NCBI GenBank assembly: GCA_003389215.1
Contig: QQVP01000037.1
Location: 124,001-188,000, forward strand
Source: Planctomycetota bacterium
GTDB lineage: Bacteria > Planctomycetota > Planctomycetia > Pirellulales > UBA7805
Length of the DNA stretch: 64,000 bases
Direction: 5' to 3'
The position numbers and the translations under genes were made by a program. The notes below the pieces were generated by a model. That model had not been told where the DNA came from. It searched no databases and saw nothing but the letters and a program-made list of their open reading frames with translations. This document shows, piece by piece, positions 18,016-27,153 of this stretch (positions are counted from its first letter, which is position 1; each line of letters opens with the position of its first letter).

Positions 18016-18354
18016 ATGCAACCAGGCAATTGGTCGGACGAATTGCAAGAAGAACTCCAACGAGAATATCGGAACGAAGAATTTAGCGAGGAATTTGGCG
18101 GCGAAATTGACGGGGAGTTTACAGCGGACGGGTTGCTGGAGACCGAAGCGGGAGAGAATCACGAATCGGTTGTCGATGCCATTCGGCACGGCGACTGGAG
18201 CTTCGAGCCCGATCAGGTCGCTGAGGAAGCATTCGACGACACCCAGGCAATGCCGGGTAGTCGAGAGAAGGTCGACATCATGGCGGAGCGGGTACGCAAG
18301 GGGCTGCCGCTTTGGCATTCGGCCGATCGCCGATCTTACGACGATGCCGAGTAG
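18016..18354 (+). CDS. Small acidic protein of unknown function
   Basis: 112 residues from the ATG at 18016 (MQPGNWSDELQEELQREYRN). It is very acidic at the start (many Glu/Asp) and ends with AERVRKGLPLWHSADRRSYDD, a closing motif that I associate with small conserved planctomycete proteins. No signal peptide or membrane segment. The frame is open upstream but that part looks non-coding. Function unknown. It lies between mfnB and the PHA-system protein on the same strand. Confidence 0.55.
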   Translation: MQPGNWSDELQEELQREYRNEEFSEEFGGEIDGEFTADGLLETEAGENHESVVDAIRHGDWSFEPDQVAEEAFDDTQAMPGSREKVDIMAERVRKGLPLWHSADRRSYDDAE

Positions 18355-18523
18355 TTTGGCGGAGTCGCCTCCTTGGGTTCCGCGGCGCGCGGGGTAGAAT
18401 AGACGCGGTGCTTGACCGCACACGCTTTGGCGTCGGCCGAGAAGCTGCCTCAGAGTTCGTCTTCCTGAGCATGCGTATCCCGACGAGTTCACATCGCGTT
18501 TTCACTTCCAGCGAGGAGTCCTG

Positions 18524-18826
18524 ATGCCGTCTGTATCCACGAGCGTTCCTCACCAGCTCAGCAAGGCCGAAGCGATGGAGCGAATCAAGAAATTTGGCGT
18601 GACGCTGCAGGAAAAATACGAGGGTCAGTTCAAGGACTTTGACGAGTCCTGGAGCGACAATCTGCTGAACTTTGCCTTCAAGACGATGGGCATGGCCTTC
18701 AAGGGGACCGTCCAGGTCGAGGAAGACGAGGTCAAGGTGGACGGAAATCTGCCCTTCGCGGCGATGATGTTCAAAGGCCGTATCGAATCGGAAGTCCGCG
18801 GGGCCCTCGAGAAGCTGCTCGCCTAG
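18524..18826 (+). CDS. Polyhydroxyalkanoic acid system family protein
   Basis: 100 residues. The pattern HQLSKAEAMERIKKFGVTL, then WSDNLLNFAFKTMGMAFKGT, VQVEEDEVKVDGNLPFAAM and a final helix with the IESEVRGALEKLLA ending matches the PHA_gran_rgn family, small proteins found near PHA metabolism genes in some bacteria and alone in others. It has the compact beta fold of polyketide-cyclase-like proteins. No PHA synthase is in this window, so a storage role is not supported by context. GCGAGGAG lies before the ATG. Its stop overlaps the convergent next gene by 4 bases. Confidence 0.75.
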   Translation: MPSVSTSVPHQLSKAEAMERIKKFGVTLQEKYEGQFKDFDESWSDNLLNFAFKTMGMAFKGTVQVEEDEVKVDGNLPFAAMMFKGRIESEVRGALEKLLA

Positions 18827-19971
18827 CGCTCGCGGCTGACGTGAACCCTGAGGCCCTCTCGTCGGAAGCGCAGGCCTGTATTCGCGAAGAGCTGGCTCAA
18901 GAACTCGTCGACGGTTGCCTCGCTTACCTCGAGTGTGACCCGCTGGGAGAGCAGAGAGTCGGGCCCATCTTGATCGCCGGCGGAATCCGCCCTGGCGTCG
19001 CCACGTTCTCCGTCATGCGCCTCGGCCATTTCGAACTGCAGTCCTAGCTGACGTTCTAGATGAGCCAGGAGGGACTCGAGCCGCGCCTCGGCAACACGCA
19101 GCGTGATGCGACGCCGCTCGATGTCGGCGACCCGTTGGTCACGCCGGGCCGCCTCCGGCTCTTCCGACGCAGCAGCGTCAGCGCGGCGATCCGGTTCGGT
19201 CGCCGGGCGCGCCACGTCATTCGATTCCGCGGCCGCGGGGAATGGAATAAGGCGGTAGCTTCGTGCCGGCTCCTCCCATTGGAACGTCAGGTCGAAACCG
19301 CTTGTCACCAGGGTCACCTGTTCGACGAACGAGAGCGGCGGCAGCTCGGTCGCATCCCAGAGATCGTGCGGCAGCACTGCCGAGTCATCCAGGCGAACGT
19401 CGTAGGCGGCGTTCACTTCTCGGAGCACATCCGTGGGCGTGGTCAGCCGCGGCCAGGTGAGGGCGCTGCGTCGTCCCAAAAGGCGTCGTTGCGGGGCGGC
19501 CAGGTTCGCCACTTCGCGTCGGCGACGGTCGAGAACTTCTGGCAACTGGCGGGCCGTATCACGCGGTCCGAAGTACAGCACCGGTCCAATCCAGGCCTGG
19601 CCGAGATCTGCCTCCGCGGCAATCGTCTTCAGCAATTCACCGACCGACAGGTTCGCCGCAGCGATGTCGATTCGCTGGTGCGGATCGACTCTGCGATCGA
19701 GAAACACCGCCACGCGAAGTTGTTTGGAGATGCCAACCAGTCCCTCCTTCAGTTCGCGGCGGTTCCAGGTCAGGTGAATGGGGGACTCGAGACGTGTCCG
19801 CAAGGCAGGCCCGCGGAGCCAGTCCGTGGCGTCGACCGCGTTCGCGGCCAGACCGCACCAGGCGAACACCGCTACCGCCACAACCGTCGCGGCGCGGAAT
19901 GGGCGTCGCAATGGCCCATGCGGTCGCGATTCCACACGCGACAAGGCGTGAGTGTTTCGATTTCTTAACAT
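18823..19971 (-). CDS. Exported protein with secretin/TonB N-terminal (STN)-like repeats
   Basis: 382 residues. After a basic N-terminus there is a signal-type helix (FRAATVVAVAVFAWCGLAANAV). The segments LVGISKQLRVAVFLDRRVDPHQRIDIAAANLSVGELLKTIA and LAHLERQLGLQFEMA ... QRVTLEVSEATVDEFLSQLFANTGLRFRREG have the strand-helix pattern of STN domains, in which a short helix, hydrophobic strand and LxxLL-like helix alternate. Between them are an Ala/Glu/Arg-rich linker and a proline-bounded domain. It is probably periplasmic. No pore domain follows, so it is not itself a secretin. Function unknown. Confidence 0.65.
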   Translation of the reverse strand: MLRNRNTHALSRVESRPHGPLRRPFRAATVVAVAVFAWCGLAANAVDATDWLRGPALRTRLESPIHLTWNRRELKEGLVGISKQLRVAVFLDRRVDPHQRIDIAAANLSVGELLKTIAAEADLGQAWIGPVLYFGPRDTARQLPEVLDRRRREVANLAAPQRRLLGRRSALTWPRLTTPTDVLREVNAAYDVRLDDSAVLPHDLWDATELPPLSFVEQVTLVTSGFDLTFQWEEPARSYRLIPFPAAAESNDVARPATEPDRRADAAASEEPEAARRDQRVADIERRRITLRVAEARLESLLAHLERQLGLQFEMAEAHDGERGDARADSAGDQDGPDSLLSQRVTLEVSEATVDEFLSQLFANTGLRFRREGLRVHVSRER

Positions 19972-20229
19972 CGCTTCCCCGGGGCGGTGGCGTCGCGGGT
20001 GGCCCGATCCTTCCTCTCATTGTCGTCGGCGGGTCAAATTTGGCCAAGCTCGACGCGCACCGATGCGGCCTTCGGTGGCAGCTCTGTGTGGCCCAATTAC
20101 ACTGGAAAATGTGCCGTTCGACTCACCCCGGCGGGAACGTCGTGGGGCCGGAGTCCCGGGGTAATCCGCATGCTGCGGAGGACCTGAGCGGCGGCGAGCG
20201 GTAGGGATCCTTGGCGAGGTTGCGGGAAA

Positions 20230-20892
20230 ATGTGGAACGAAGAGCCACGAACCGCGCTCTTAACGCAGTTCTACGAACAGTACCTGGGCGAACAGGATGC
20301 AGGTCGCTTCATCCGCCAGGTAGCGGATCGGTACGCCTCCGCGACGCTCGAACGGCTGGTGGCCAGCAATCACCGGGAGACGCGTCGAGCTGCCGTGTTG
20401 GCGCTCGGTTTCGTCGGCGCTTACGAGTCGAATCACATTCTCGGTCGTGCCCTCGTCGACAAGGATCGCGGGGTTCGATCGCTGGCCGAGAACAGCATTC
20501 GTGCCGTCTGGCGTCGCGCCGGCAACGAGAGTCATCGTCGCGACCTCCAGTCGATCGCGGATCTGGTCGAGCTGCGTCGATATGCCGAAGCGATCGAACG
20601 GGCCACCCGGCTTGTCGAGCAGGCTCCCTGGTATGCGGAGGCGTGGAGCCAACGCGCGATCGCCTTCTACCACGTCGAGCGATTCACCGAGTCGATTCGC
20701 GATTGTCGACAGGCGTTGGAGATCAATCCCTATCACTTCGGAGCCGCGGCGGGCATGGGGCAATGTCACTTGCGGTTGCACGACCGCAATACGGCGCTCG
20801 ACTGCTTCCGCAGGGCGTTGCGGTTGAATCCCGGCTTGGAAAACGTGCGGGCACAGGTGATCTACTTGCAGAAGCTCCTCAAGGAAGAGTAG
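20230..20892 (+). CDS. HEAT-like and TPR repeat protein
   Basis: 220 residues. Residues about 35-90 form HEAT-like helix pairs (TLERLVASNHRETRRAAVLALGFVG, then GRALVDKDRGVRSLAENSIRAVW). Residues about 105-215 are three TPRs with standard positions (YAEAIERATRLVEQAPWYAE, AWSQRAIAFYHVERFTESIR, AGMGQCHLRLHDRNTALDCF). It is cytoplasmic, with no signal peptide. The arrangement suggests a scaffold. It precedes the hspQ-like gene by about 100 bases. Confidence 0.8.
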   Translation: MWNEEPRTALLTQFYEQYLGEQDAGRFIRQVADRYASATLERLVASNHRETRRAAVLALGFVGAYESNHILGRALVDKDRGVRSLAENSIRAVWRRAGNESHRRDLQSIADLVELRRYAEAIERATRLVEQAPWYAEAWSQRAIAFYHVERFTESIRDCRQALEINPYHFGAAAGMGQCHLRLHDRNTALDCFRRALRLNPGLENVRAQVIYLQKLLKEE

Positions 20893-20998
20893 CCGTCAGC
20901 GGGGCTTCTACTCGGGCGCGGCGAAGGCCAACGTGGGCCGACCGCAAGAAGTGCGCCCCGCTTGGTCGTGCGACCTGGCATTCGTTACCATGGTCGGC

Positions 20999-21331
20999 AT
21001 GATCCGGATTGCCGCGAAGCAACCGCAATTTCAGGCGGGGCAGTTGGTGCGTCATCGACGCTACGGTTACCGCGGAGTCGTGGTCGCCCTCGACGTTCGA
21101 TGTCGCGCGGACGAGGCCTGGTACCGTCAAAATCGCACCCAGCCCGATCGGAATCAGCCGTGGTACCACGTGCTGGTCGATGGAACCAGCCAGGTGACCT
21201 ACGCCGCGGAGTCAAGCCTGAAAGCCGATGAAGAGAAGGCCGAAGTGAGCCATCCACTGCTCGATGTTTACTTTGAACCCTTCGACGGAAATCGCTACGT
21301 GCGAAACGAGAAGCCCTGGAGTGGCTGGTAG
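20999..21331 (+). CDS. hspQ: HspQ / YccV-like heat-shock protein
   Basis: About 110 residues from MIRIAAKQPQFQ; an in-frame ATG 9 bases upstream is an alternative, and the frame runs further. The core KQPQFQAGQLVRHRRYGYRG, then WYRQNRTQPDRNQPWYHVLVDG and TYAAESSLKADEEKAEVSHPLLDVYFEPFDGNRY matches the HspQ / hemimethylated DNA-binding (YccV) family, a small beta barrel. In enterobacteria HspQ modulates Lon proteolysis and was first seen as a binder of hemimethylated DNA. The role in planctomycetes is unknown. Confidence 0.85.
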   Translation: MIRIAAKQPQFQAGQLVRHRRYGYRGVVVALDVRCRADEAWYRQNRTQPDRNQPWYHVLVDGTSQVTYAAESSLKADEEKAEVSHPLLDVYFEPFDGNRYVRNEKPWSGW

Positions 21332-21400
21332 TAAGGCGCCGACCAACGAGGCGGCGACGCTCGGACGGTCGCCAACGGGGCTAGCGAAGAGATCGCCGAC

Positions 21401-22579
21401 TCAGCGGCGCTGGGGCGGGGCCACTTCTGCCTGGCGAACGGCCATCGCGTAGCGGATCTTGTTCCGCTCGAAGCGGTCTCGCGTCTCCTCGCTCGAGAAC
21501 AGGTAGACCCGCCTCGCCGGCCCGTCACCGTAGACGACCCCCAGATTGAGACTGCCACGCACCCGTTGCCCATGATCGAAGGCCATGACCGGATCCAGAC
21601 CGGAAATGGCCGGAGCGTAATAGTCGGGGTTACGGAGGAACGCCTGCTGCTGTTCGTAACCGGCAAACAGATAGGTTTCACCGCGATGAACCGCGCCGAA
21701 TTGAACGTTGCCTTGAACCCACGTAAATTGCCGTGCCAGCTCGACGGGGCACTTGCCGTCCAGTGCGTATTGAGGCGGAGGGCCAACCGGTGGAGCGGGA
21801 CGCCTCGGCGCGGTCCCGCCAGGCGGAATGCCCGGTGGCGGTCCCGTCGGCGGTTGGTTCACGATGCCGGTGCCGGGCGTCGGCGCAGGATTGGAAGGGG
21901 TTGGTTCGGGGGTCGCGGAACCGCCCACGAGCGGATTGCCTGGCGGCTGATAGTCTCCAGTGGTTAGACCGGGTGGTGGCCCTGGAAGCGACAGATCGGG
22001 CGCCGGGCGCGGTGGATTCGGTTGTGGGTTGAGACCGGGTCCAGCGACGTCACCCGGTTCCGGTCCGACAGCCGGTGGTGGTCCCGGCGGAACCGCGTCG
22101 CGGGGTGGTCCAGGTTGACCCGCCAACGAGAACTTGGGCGCGGGTCCCAGATAGCGGATCGCTTGATCGAGTTGGGCGAGATAGGCTTCCGGGCTCGGGG
22201 GACATTGCTGCTTCCCCAGCACGTTGCCTGACGCGTCGAGTAGCACGTCCGTGGGCCACTGCGACACGCCGTACTGTTCCACCAACTGACGATGTTCCTC
22301 GGCGTTGATCTTGACCGGCACGAAGTTGGTCGCGATCTGCTGTCCGACTCCAGCCTGGCTGTAGACCAGGTTGTCGAGCCGCTTACAGGGCGCGCACCAG
22401 TCAGTGTAGAAGTGCACCAGCACCATGCGATTGGACTGCCGTGCGATCTGGAGCGCCGATTCCACATTGTCGAGCCAGGGAACCTGATCGCCACGCGCGG
22501 CCTGTGCGTGGGCAGCCAGGCCCGCGAACAGGCCAACGGCGACGGCAAGACGGTGCGAGATTGGAGATCGAGTCGTCAT
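21401..22579 (-). CDS. Exported thioredoxin-fold protein with C-terminal YHS-like domain
   Basis: 392 residues with a signal peptide (AVAVGLFAGLAAHAQA). Residues about 33-150 are a thioredoxin fold with the active site WCAPC (Cys62, Cys65), cis-Pro segment QWPTDVLLD. Residues about 155-270 are a Pro/Gly-rich linker. The last 115 residues (GKCPVELARQFTWVQGNVQFGAVHRGETYLFAG...NPDYYAP, then GVVYGDGPARRVYLFSSEETRDRFERNKIRYA) look like two YHS-type modules, which bind metal or occur in copper/haem proteins. It should act as a periplasmic disulfide oxidoreductase or metal-loading factor. No partner is adjacent. Confidence 0.8.
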   Translation of the reverse strand: MTTRSPISHRLAVAVGLFAGLAAHAQAARGDQVPWLDNVESALQIARQSNRMVLVHFYTDWCAPCKRLDNLVYSQAGVGQQIATNFVPVKINAEEHRQLVEQYGVSQWPTDVLLDASGNVLGKQQCPPSPEAYLAQLDQAIRYLGPAPKFSLAGQPGPPRDAVPPGPPPAVGPEPGDVAGPGLNPQPNPPRPAPDLSLPGPPPGLTTGDYQPPGNPLVGGSATPEPTPSNPAPTPGTGIVNQPPTGPPPGIPPGGTAPRRPAPPVGPPPQYALDGKCPVELARQFTWVQGNVQFGAVHRGETYLFAGYEQQQAFLRNPDYYAPAISGLDPVMAFDHGQRVRGSLNLGVVYGDGPARRVYLFSSEETRDRFERNKIRYAMAVRQAEVAPPQRR

Positions 22580-23197
22580 CGGTGTTTCTAGCGAAGAATC
22601 TCTGGACGGACCCTCGTCCCCTCGTCACGGTAGTTTGGACCTTTCCGTTATCGGCGTCCGCCACGATCAGGCGCTGTAAAACTTTGCCAATTGCGCAGAT
22701 TTTTGTGGCCGTACCGGCCCATGCTGTCAGAGCCATCGCCGGGCCGCAAACGCCAAATGTTGAACGCCACACCCTCCACGCCGGATCACGAACAGAAACG
22801 AGCCGGGCGACGATAAGCCAGGTGCGGGAAGTGACGGCGACGCGGGGCGAGACGCACTGCAGCGTTGCCACGAGTGATGGCTGCGCCGGCGGTTCACTGG
22901 GGAACTCCCCGCATGGCTCACCCCCGCATTGCTGACCTCGGTCGCTGGCGATCACAAGGTGACACGGATGGGGACGCACACCCCGGGGATGTCGCTCCGC
23001 AAACGCCCGGCTCGGACCCCGCGTCACCTGCTCCTTGCGGTCTTCAGAGAGCTTGGCGAAGGCGGTTGGGCGGTTCCGTACCGGTCTGCACGGACGGGTC
23101 GTGAGCTTGCCTTACCGGAGTCGGCATAATCGATACGGCAGGACAAAACGGGGGTAAAAATCTGCCTATTTTGGCCAATCGGACCGCGAGTCATCGC
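22580..23197. other. Gene-free stretch upstream of the rho leader
   Basis: About 620 bases between the thioredoxin gene (minus) and the promoter at 23198. Several short frames are open but none has a ribosome-binding site with sensible composition or a domain. No RNA gene is recognised. Confidence 0.4.
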
Positions 23198-23225
23198 TTG
23201 ACATGGCCGATGAGATGGGTATGAT
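23198..23225 (+). promoter_or_regulatory. Sigma-70-type promoter of the rho leader
   Basis: TTGACA at 23198-23203 and TATGAT at 23220-23225 are separated by 16 bases: an intact -35 box and a near-consensus -10 box. Transcription would start near 23232, about 517 bases before the rho start codon. No protein gene lies between. Confidence 0.65.
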
Positions 23226-23748
23226 GACGGTATCTTAAGGGTCTGTCGTTCGGGCGAGAACGCGCCAGCAATCGACAGTCGCTTTGGCCCACTGTTTTCG
23301 AGTTATCTTTGGGCCGCCCCATGACAACTTCGGGCTTTCAATTTGGGGTCCGTTGGGGAAAACGCATTCCGTTCCGGCTGGGACCTTCGTTAACATTTGG
23401 TTAACGACCGATGTGTCTGCCGGCTTCAAATCGGTCGAGCGCGATCGAGTTGGCACGCGCCTGACCGGGATAACATAAAGGCACTCTCCAAGTGCTCTCG
23501 CGCGGTGGGACCTCCAGGCCCGTCCAGCGCGGTGCCAACGATACGGCATGGTAATTGGGCAATTTGCCCTTAGGAATCTACTGGATAGCTCTAACCGTTC
23601 CGCTGTTGGCGGATTCGACTGTCTGACACGACTTGGCAGGCATTGTGCGCCCGTCGAGATCGCAGTGTCGGTTTTGGGGAGAAGCCCGATCCGTTGAGGC
23701 AGTTTGCCTGAACGGTCGTAACGCGTGTCTCTCCGTCCAAGGTGATTT
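23226..23748 (+). other. Long untranslated leader of rho (putative)
   Basis: About 520 bases lie between the promoter and the rho ATG. The region is A+T-richer in part (TTAACATTTGGTTAACGAC near 23390 carries a TTAAC..GTTAA repeat) and has no convincing reading frame on the plus strand. Rho is autoregulated in other bacteria by premature termination in its leader; a similar role here is inference. Confidence 0.45.
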
Positions 23749-25029
23749 ATGGCGAAGAAGAAAAAAGGGCGCTACAACAACAATAACAGTGGCAAGGGCG
23801 ACCGTTCGCGTGGCGGGCGTCGTCGGGGCGGCGGCCGGCAACACGGCCAGAGGTCCTCTTCGAACGAGCCACGGGATGTCGCTCCCGGCGAAGGCGGTGA
23901 GCCAGGCGCCATCGAGCCCGGTGGGGGCGTGTTGGAAATGCACCCCAACGGCTACGGCTTTCTGCGAGATCCCAAGACCAACTACCAGCGAGAACGTAGC
24001 GATCCTTTCGTGCCCGGCACGATGATCGACAAGTTTCATCTTCGCGAGGGCGTTTATCTGCAGGGTCAGGTGCAGCAGGGACGTCGTCAGCAGGGTCCTC
24101 GCCTGAAGGAGATCGAGACGGTCGACGGCATGAAGCCGGAAGAATACGTCAACGTCAAATCATTCGATGATCTAACTCCCATCAACCCAGAGGAATGGCT
24201 TCGGCTCGAAACAGGTCCGCAGCCCCTGACCACCCGCGTGATGGATCTACTCACTCCCTTGGGTAAAGGTCAGCGAGCCTTGATCGTTGCCCCGCCCCGC
24301 AGCGGCAAGACGGTGATGCTGCAACACATCTCGCAGGCGATCTCCACCAACCATCCCGACCTGACGCTGGTCGTGTTATTGATCGACGAGCGGCCTGAAG
24401 AAGTCACCGACATGAAGCGGGCGGTCCAGGGCGAGGTCGTCGCCAGTAGCCTCGATCGCGATGTGGAAAGTCATGTGCGTCTCTCGCAGCTGGTGGTCGA
24501 ACGTTGCAAGCGACTGGCCGAAGAGGGCAAGGACGTTTTCCTGCTGATGGACTCGATCACCCGGATGGCGCGGGCGTTCAACAAGTGGGTCGGCAACACC
24601 GGCCGCACGATGTCGGGTGGTGTCGACATCAAGGCCCTCGACATTCCCAAGAAGTTGTTTGCCACGGCCCGTGTTTTCGAAGAGGGCGGCTCGCTTACCG
24701 TGGTGGCCACGGCCCTGATCGACACCGGCAGCCGCATGGACGAGCTGATTTTCCAGGAGTTCAAGGGCACCGGCAACATGGAATTGGTGCTCGACCGCAA
24801 GTTGGCCGATCGTCGTGTCTGGCCGGCCATCGATATCTCTCAGAGTGGTACCCGCCGCGAAGAGAAACTCCTCGACGCGGAAACGCTGCACGCGATCACG
24901 ATGCTCCGTCGCACGCTCACGACGATGCATCACGTCGACGCGATGGAGCAGCTCACTCAAAAGCTCGGCAAGTTCAAGACGAACCAAGAGTTCATCGAGC
25001 TGATCAGCGGCGCGCAGATGGTGGACTAG
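23749..25029 (+). CDS. rho: Transcription termination factor Rho
   Basis: 426 residues. The first 50 are an Asn/Gly/Arg/Lys-rich basic extension (KKKKGRYNNNNSGKGDRSRG) in place of the usual Rho N-terminal helical domain. The RNA-binding cold-shock-like domain is at about 58-120 (GVLEMHPNGYGFLRDP). The ATPase has Walker A APPRSGKT at 181-188, VVLLIDERPEEVTDM, Walker B-type DVFLLMDSITRMARAFN and the R-loop region LIDTGSRMDELIFQEFKGTGNMELVLDR. A hexameric helicase that ends transcription of untranslated RNA. A strong promoter and a long leader precede it. Confidence 0.96.
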   Translation: MAKKKKGRYNNNNSGKGDRSRGGRRRGGGRQHGQRSSSNEPRDVAPGEGGEPGAIEPGGGVLEMHPNGYGFLRDPKTNYQRERSDPFVPGTMIDKFHLREGVYLQGQVQQGRRQQGPRLKEIETVDGMKPEEYVNVKSFDDLTPINPEEWLRLETGPQPLTTRVMDLLTPLGKGQRALIVAPPRSGKTVMLQHISQAISTNHPDLTLVVLLIDERPEEVTDMKRAVQGEVVASSLDRDVESHVRLSQLVVERCKRLAEEGKDVFLLMDSITRMARAFNKWVGNTGRTMSGGVDIKALDIPKKLFATARVFEEGGSLTVVATALIDTGSRMDELIFQEFKGTGNMELVLDRKLADRRVWPAIDISQSGTRREEKLLDAETLHAITMLRRTLTTMHHVDAMEQLTQKLGKFKTNQEFIELISGAQMVD

Positions 25030-25118
25030 CGGGTCGGCGCCATCTGCGAACCATCGTCTTTGCACGTCGCGTACCTGGCCCCTCGCGTACGTCGTGTGAC
25101 GACTCGATCTCGACAGGC

Positions 25119-26123
25119 TCAGGCCGCAGAACGATGGCGTTGGCGGCCTTCGCCACTCGCTTCAGCGAACGCTCCGCCCTGCTTGAAGCCATGCAGGTGC
25201 CGCACCCGATAGGGCGGCTTGCCCTGGCATTCGTGATAGATACGCGCGCTCACCTCGCCGAGCAGGCCCAGCACGAAGAACTGCAGGCCGACGGTCGCGG
25301 CAAACACGGTTAACAGCAACAGCGGGTTGCCGGTCATGTCAACGCCGCCGAGCAACTTCATCGCCACGGTCGCCAGGCCCGCCAGGCCCCCCGCCGTGCA
25401 GGAGGCGAGACCCAGCCCACCGAACAGCCGCATCGGGCTCACCGCATAGCGGATCATGTACTTCACCGTGATCAGGTCGAGAATCACGCGGAACGTCCGC
25501 CAGATGCCGTACTTCGTCGTGCCGAAGCGACGTGGGTGATGACGGCAGACGACTTCCGCACAGCGGGCGCCCTGCCAGTAGGCCAGAATCGGCATGAAGC
25601 GGTGCATCTCGCCGTACATCGAAATGTCTTCGGCGATCTCGCGACGCATCACTTTCAGCGTGCAGCCCAGATCGCGAACCGGAAAGCCGGTGACGCGGGC
25701 GATCAGCCAGTTGGCGATCTTTGAAGGCAACTTCCGATTGAGCATCGCGTCCTGGCGATACTTCCGCCAGCCATGCACCAGGTCATAGCCTTCGTCGAGC
25801 TTCTCGAGCATCATCGGAATGTCGCCCGGCTCGTTCTGCAGATCGCCGTCGATGGTGATGATCACGTCGCCGCTGGCCAGCTCGATTCCGGCCCGCATGG
25901 CGGCGGTCTGGCCGAAGTTGCGGCGAAACTCGACGACCCGCACATGGGAGTCGGCCGCGGCGATCTCCACGAGCCGCTCTCGCGAACCATCGGTCGACCC
26001 GTCGTCGACGAAGACGATCTCGTATTCGTGTTCGAGGCCTCCGAGCACTTCGCTGACCTGTTCGTGGCACAGCGGAATGTTGTCGAGCTCGTTATAGATG
26101 GGAACGATGACGGAGAGTTTCAT
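25119..26123 (-). CDS. Family 2 glycosyltransferase, polyprenyl-phosphate sugar transferase type (DPM/GtrB-like)
   Basis: 334 residues from the ATG at 26123 ([17 protein letters not shown]). GT-A motifs are visible: [47 protein letters not shown] and [16 protein letters not shown]. Two membrane helices close the protein ([22 protein letters not shown] and [22 protein letters not shown]), followed by [16 protein letters not shown]. This is the layout of GtrB/ArnC/DPM-type enzymes that move a sugar to undecaprenyl phosphate at the inner membrane. The sugar is not predictable. The longer frame upstream is probably untranslated. Confidence 0.88.
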   Translation of the reverse strand: MKLSVIVPIYNELDNIPLCHEQVSEVLGGLEHEYEIVFVDDGSTDGSRERLVEIAAADSHVRVVEFRRNFGQTAAMRAGIELASGDVIITIDGDLQNEPGDIPMMLEKLDEGYDLVHGWRKYRQDAMLNRKLPSKIANWLIARVTGFPVRDLGCTLKVMRREIAEDISMYGEMHRFMPILAYWQGARCAEVVCRHHPRRFGTTKYGIWRTFRVILDLITVKYMIRYAVSPMRLFGGLGLASCTAGGLAGLATVAMKLLGGVDMTGNPLLLLTVFAATVGLQFFVLGLLGEVSARIYHECQGKPPYRVRHLHGFKQGGAFAEASGEGRQRHRSAA

Positions 26124-26351
26124 CGCGTGACGTCCTTGTCCGTGGGGATGAGGGCCGCAACGACCGAGTCGCGGGCTGTCGCTGGTGCTTCGCAGGCTCC
26201 GGTGTTCGGGAGCGTGCCGGCTTCCTGGTCGGCGTCTTGCCGGGAAGCGGGGATTCTCGCACACTGTGGGCGATCGTACCTAGACGAATTTGGACCTGCT
26301 GGAGAAGTGTTCCGCAGACGCTAGCGGCTGCTGGGTGCCGCCGGTTTCTGC

Positions 26352-26357
26352 TATATT
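26352..26357 (+). promoter_or_regulatory. Possible -10 element of the tRNA-Ser promoter
   Basis: TATATT lies 46 bases before the tRNA. The region 17 bases upstream (TGCTGG) is only a weak -35 match, so the call is tentative. Confidence 0.35.
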
Positions 26358-26402
26358 CGTTCACTCGCCGTCGGGGCGTGCGGACGTCGCTCGGCGGCTC
26401 TC

Positions 26403-26485
26403 GGAGGGTAAGCGAACTGGCTAGCGGCCTCACTGGAAATGAGGTGCCGGGAAACCGGTTGCGGGTTCGAATCCCGTGCCCTCCG
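26403..26485 (+). tRNA. tRNA-Ser (anticodon GGA)
   Basis: Acceptor strands GGAGGGT and GCCCTCC pair (one G-T), the anticodon stem CCTCA/TGAGG encloses loop CTGGAAA with anticodon GGA, a long variable arm (GCCGGGAAACCGGT) marks a class II tRNA, and the T arm is GCGGG-TTCGAAT-CCCGT. The discriminator base is G. CCA is not encoded. The D stem is short. It reads UCC/UCU serine codons. Confidence 0.93.
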
Positions 26486-26537
26486 CTTCGCGTATGTTCA
26501 TCGGTTCGCGCGGCGGCACATCGGGGCACAAGATAGG

Positions 26538-26549
26538 CGTCAATTGACG
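26538..26549. repeat. 12-bp perfect palindrome
   Basis: CGTCAATTGACG lies between the tRNA and the orphan gene. It could be an operator for that gene. No regulator is adjacent. Confidence 0.35.
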
Positions 26550-26778
26550 TTCAATACGATATTTGTGCAGATAACACTGTCGAACGCAGAAACAAGACGG
26601 CCACCTTCATTGCCCCAGCATGGAGGCGGGGCTACGCAGTTTCACGGGTCCGCGAATCGATTGTCATCCTGGGACATCAAGGCACTTTGGAGGGAAGCCG
26701 TGCTGGAAGGTATCCGGGACCGCCAATCAGGCACCCACTCGAGTACGCGCTGGACACTTTTGATATCTTGTTGTCGCG

Positions 26779-27153
26779 ATGACTCCAGAGCAGCAATATC
26801 ATTCCCTCGTGGAGAGTGTTCGGCTTATAGCCGCGTCGAAAGAGGAACAGTTATCCGCATTGCCCGATTTTGTATCAGCAACTGACGAGATTGCGGGCTG
26901 TTATGGTGATGCATACCTTCTCGTACCACAGCTTGTGCGAGGCGGCCTAATTCGGGTAGAGGCTGTTGAATCGCTGAAGCGACTGGATGATTGGTTTGAA
27001 GATATGCCCGTCGATGGTTCAATCGCCAGCGTTGCCTCGCTCGACACCCACGAATTTTGGGAGAGGGCCAGGCAATTGGCAGCAGACGCGCTCTCGAAGC
27101 TTGGAGAGGATAAACGACCACCGAACTTGAGCCATATATTTTGGACGCAATAG
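26779..27153 (+). CDS. Orphan protein of unknown function, likely accessory
   Basis: 124 residues, acidic, mostly helical. I do not recognise the family. Hydrophobic-acidic phrasing (DFVSATDEIAGCYGDAYLL, VEAVESLKRLDDWFEDM, FWERARQLAADALSKLG) looks like a small globular cytoplasmic protein such as an immunity or SMI1-like protein, but this is only resemblance in style. The DNA is A+T-richer than the rest of the window, it lies between a tRNA-Ser and a broken IS110 element, and it has no partner gene. These points favour horizontal acquisition. Confidence 0.5.
   Translation: MTPEQQYHSLVESVRLIAASKEEQLSALPDFVSATDEIAGCYGDAYLLVPQLVRGGLIRVEAVESLKRLDDWFEDMPVDGSIASVASLDTHEFWERARQLAADALSKLGEDKRPPNLSHIFWTQ

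Noticed and set aside
23235-23549. 104-codon minus-strand frame in the rho leader
   Set aside because: No ribosome-binding site or family features; it is opposite to the promoter direction.
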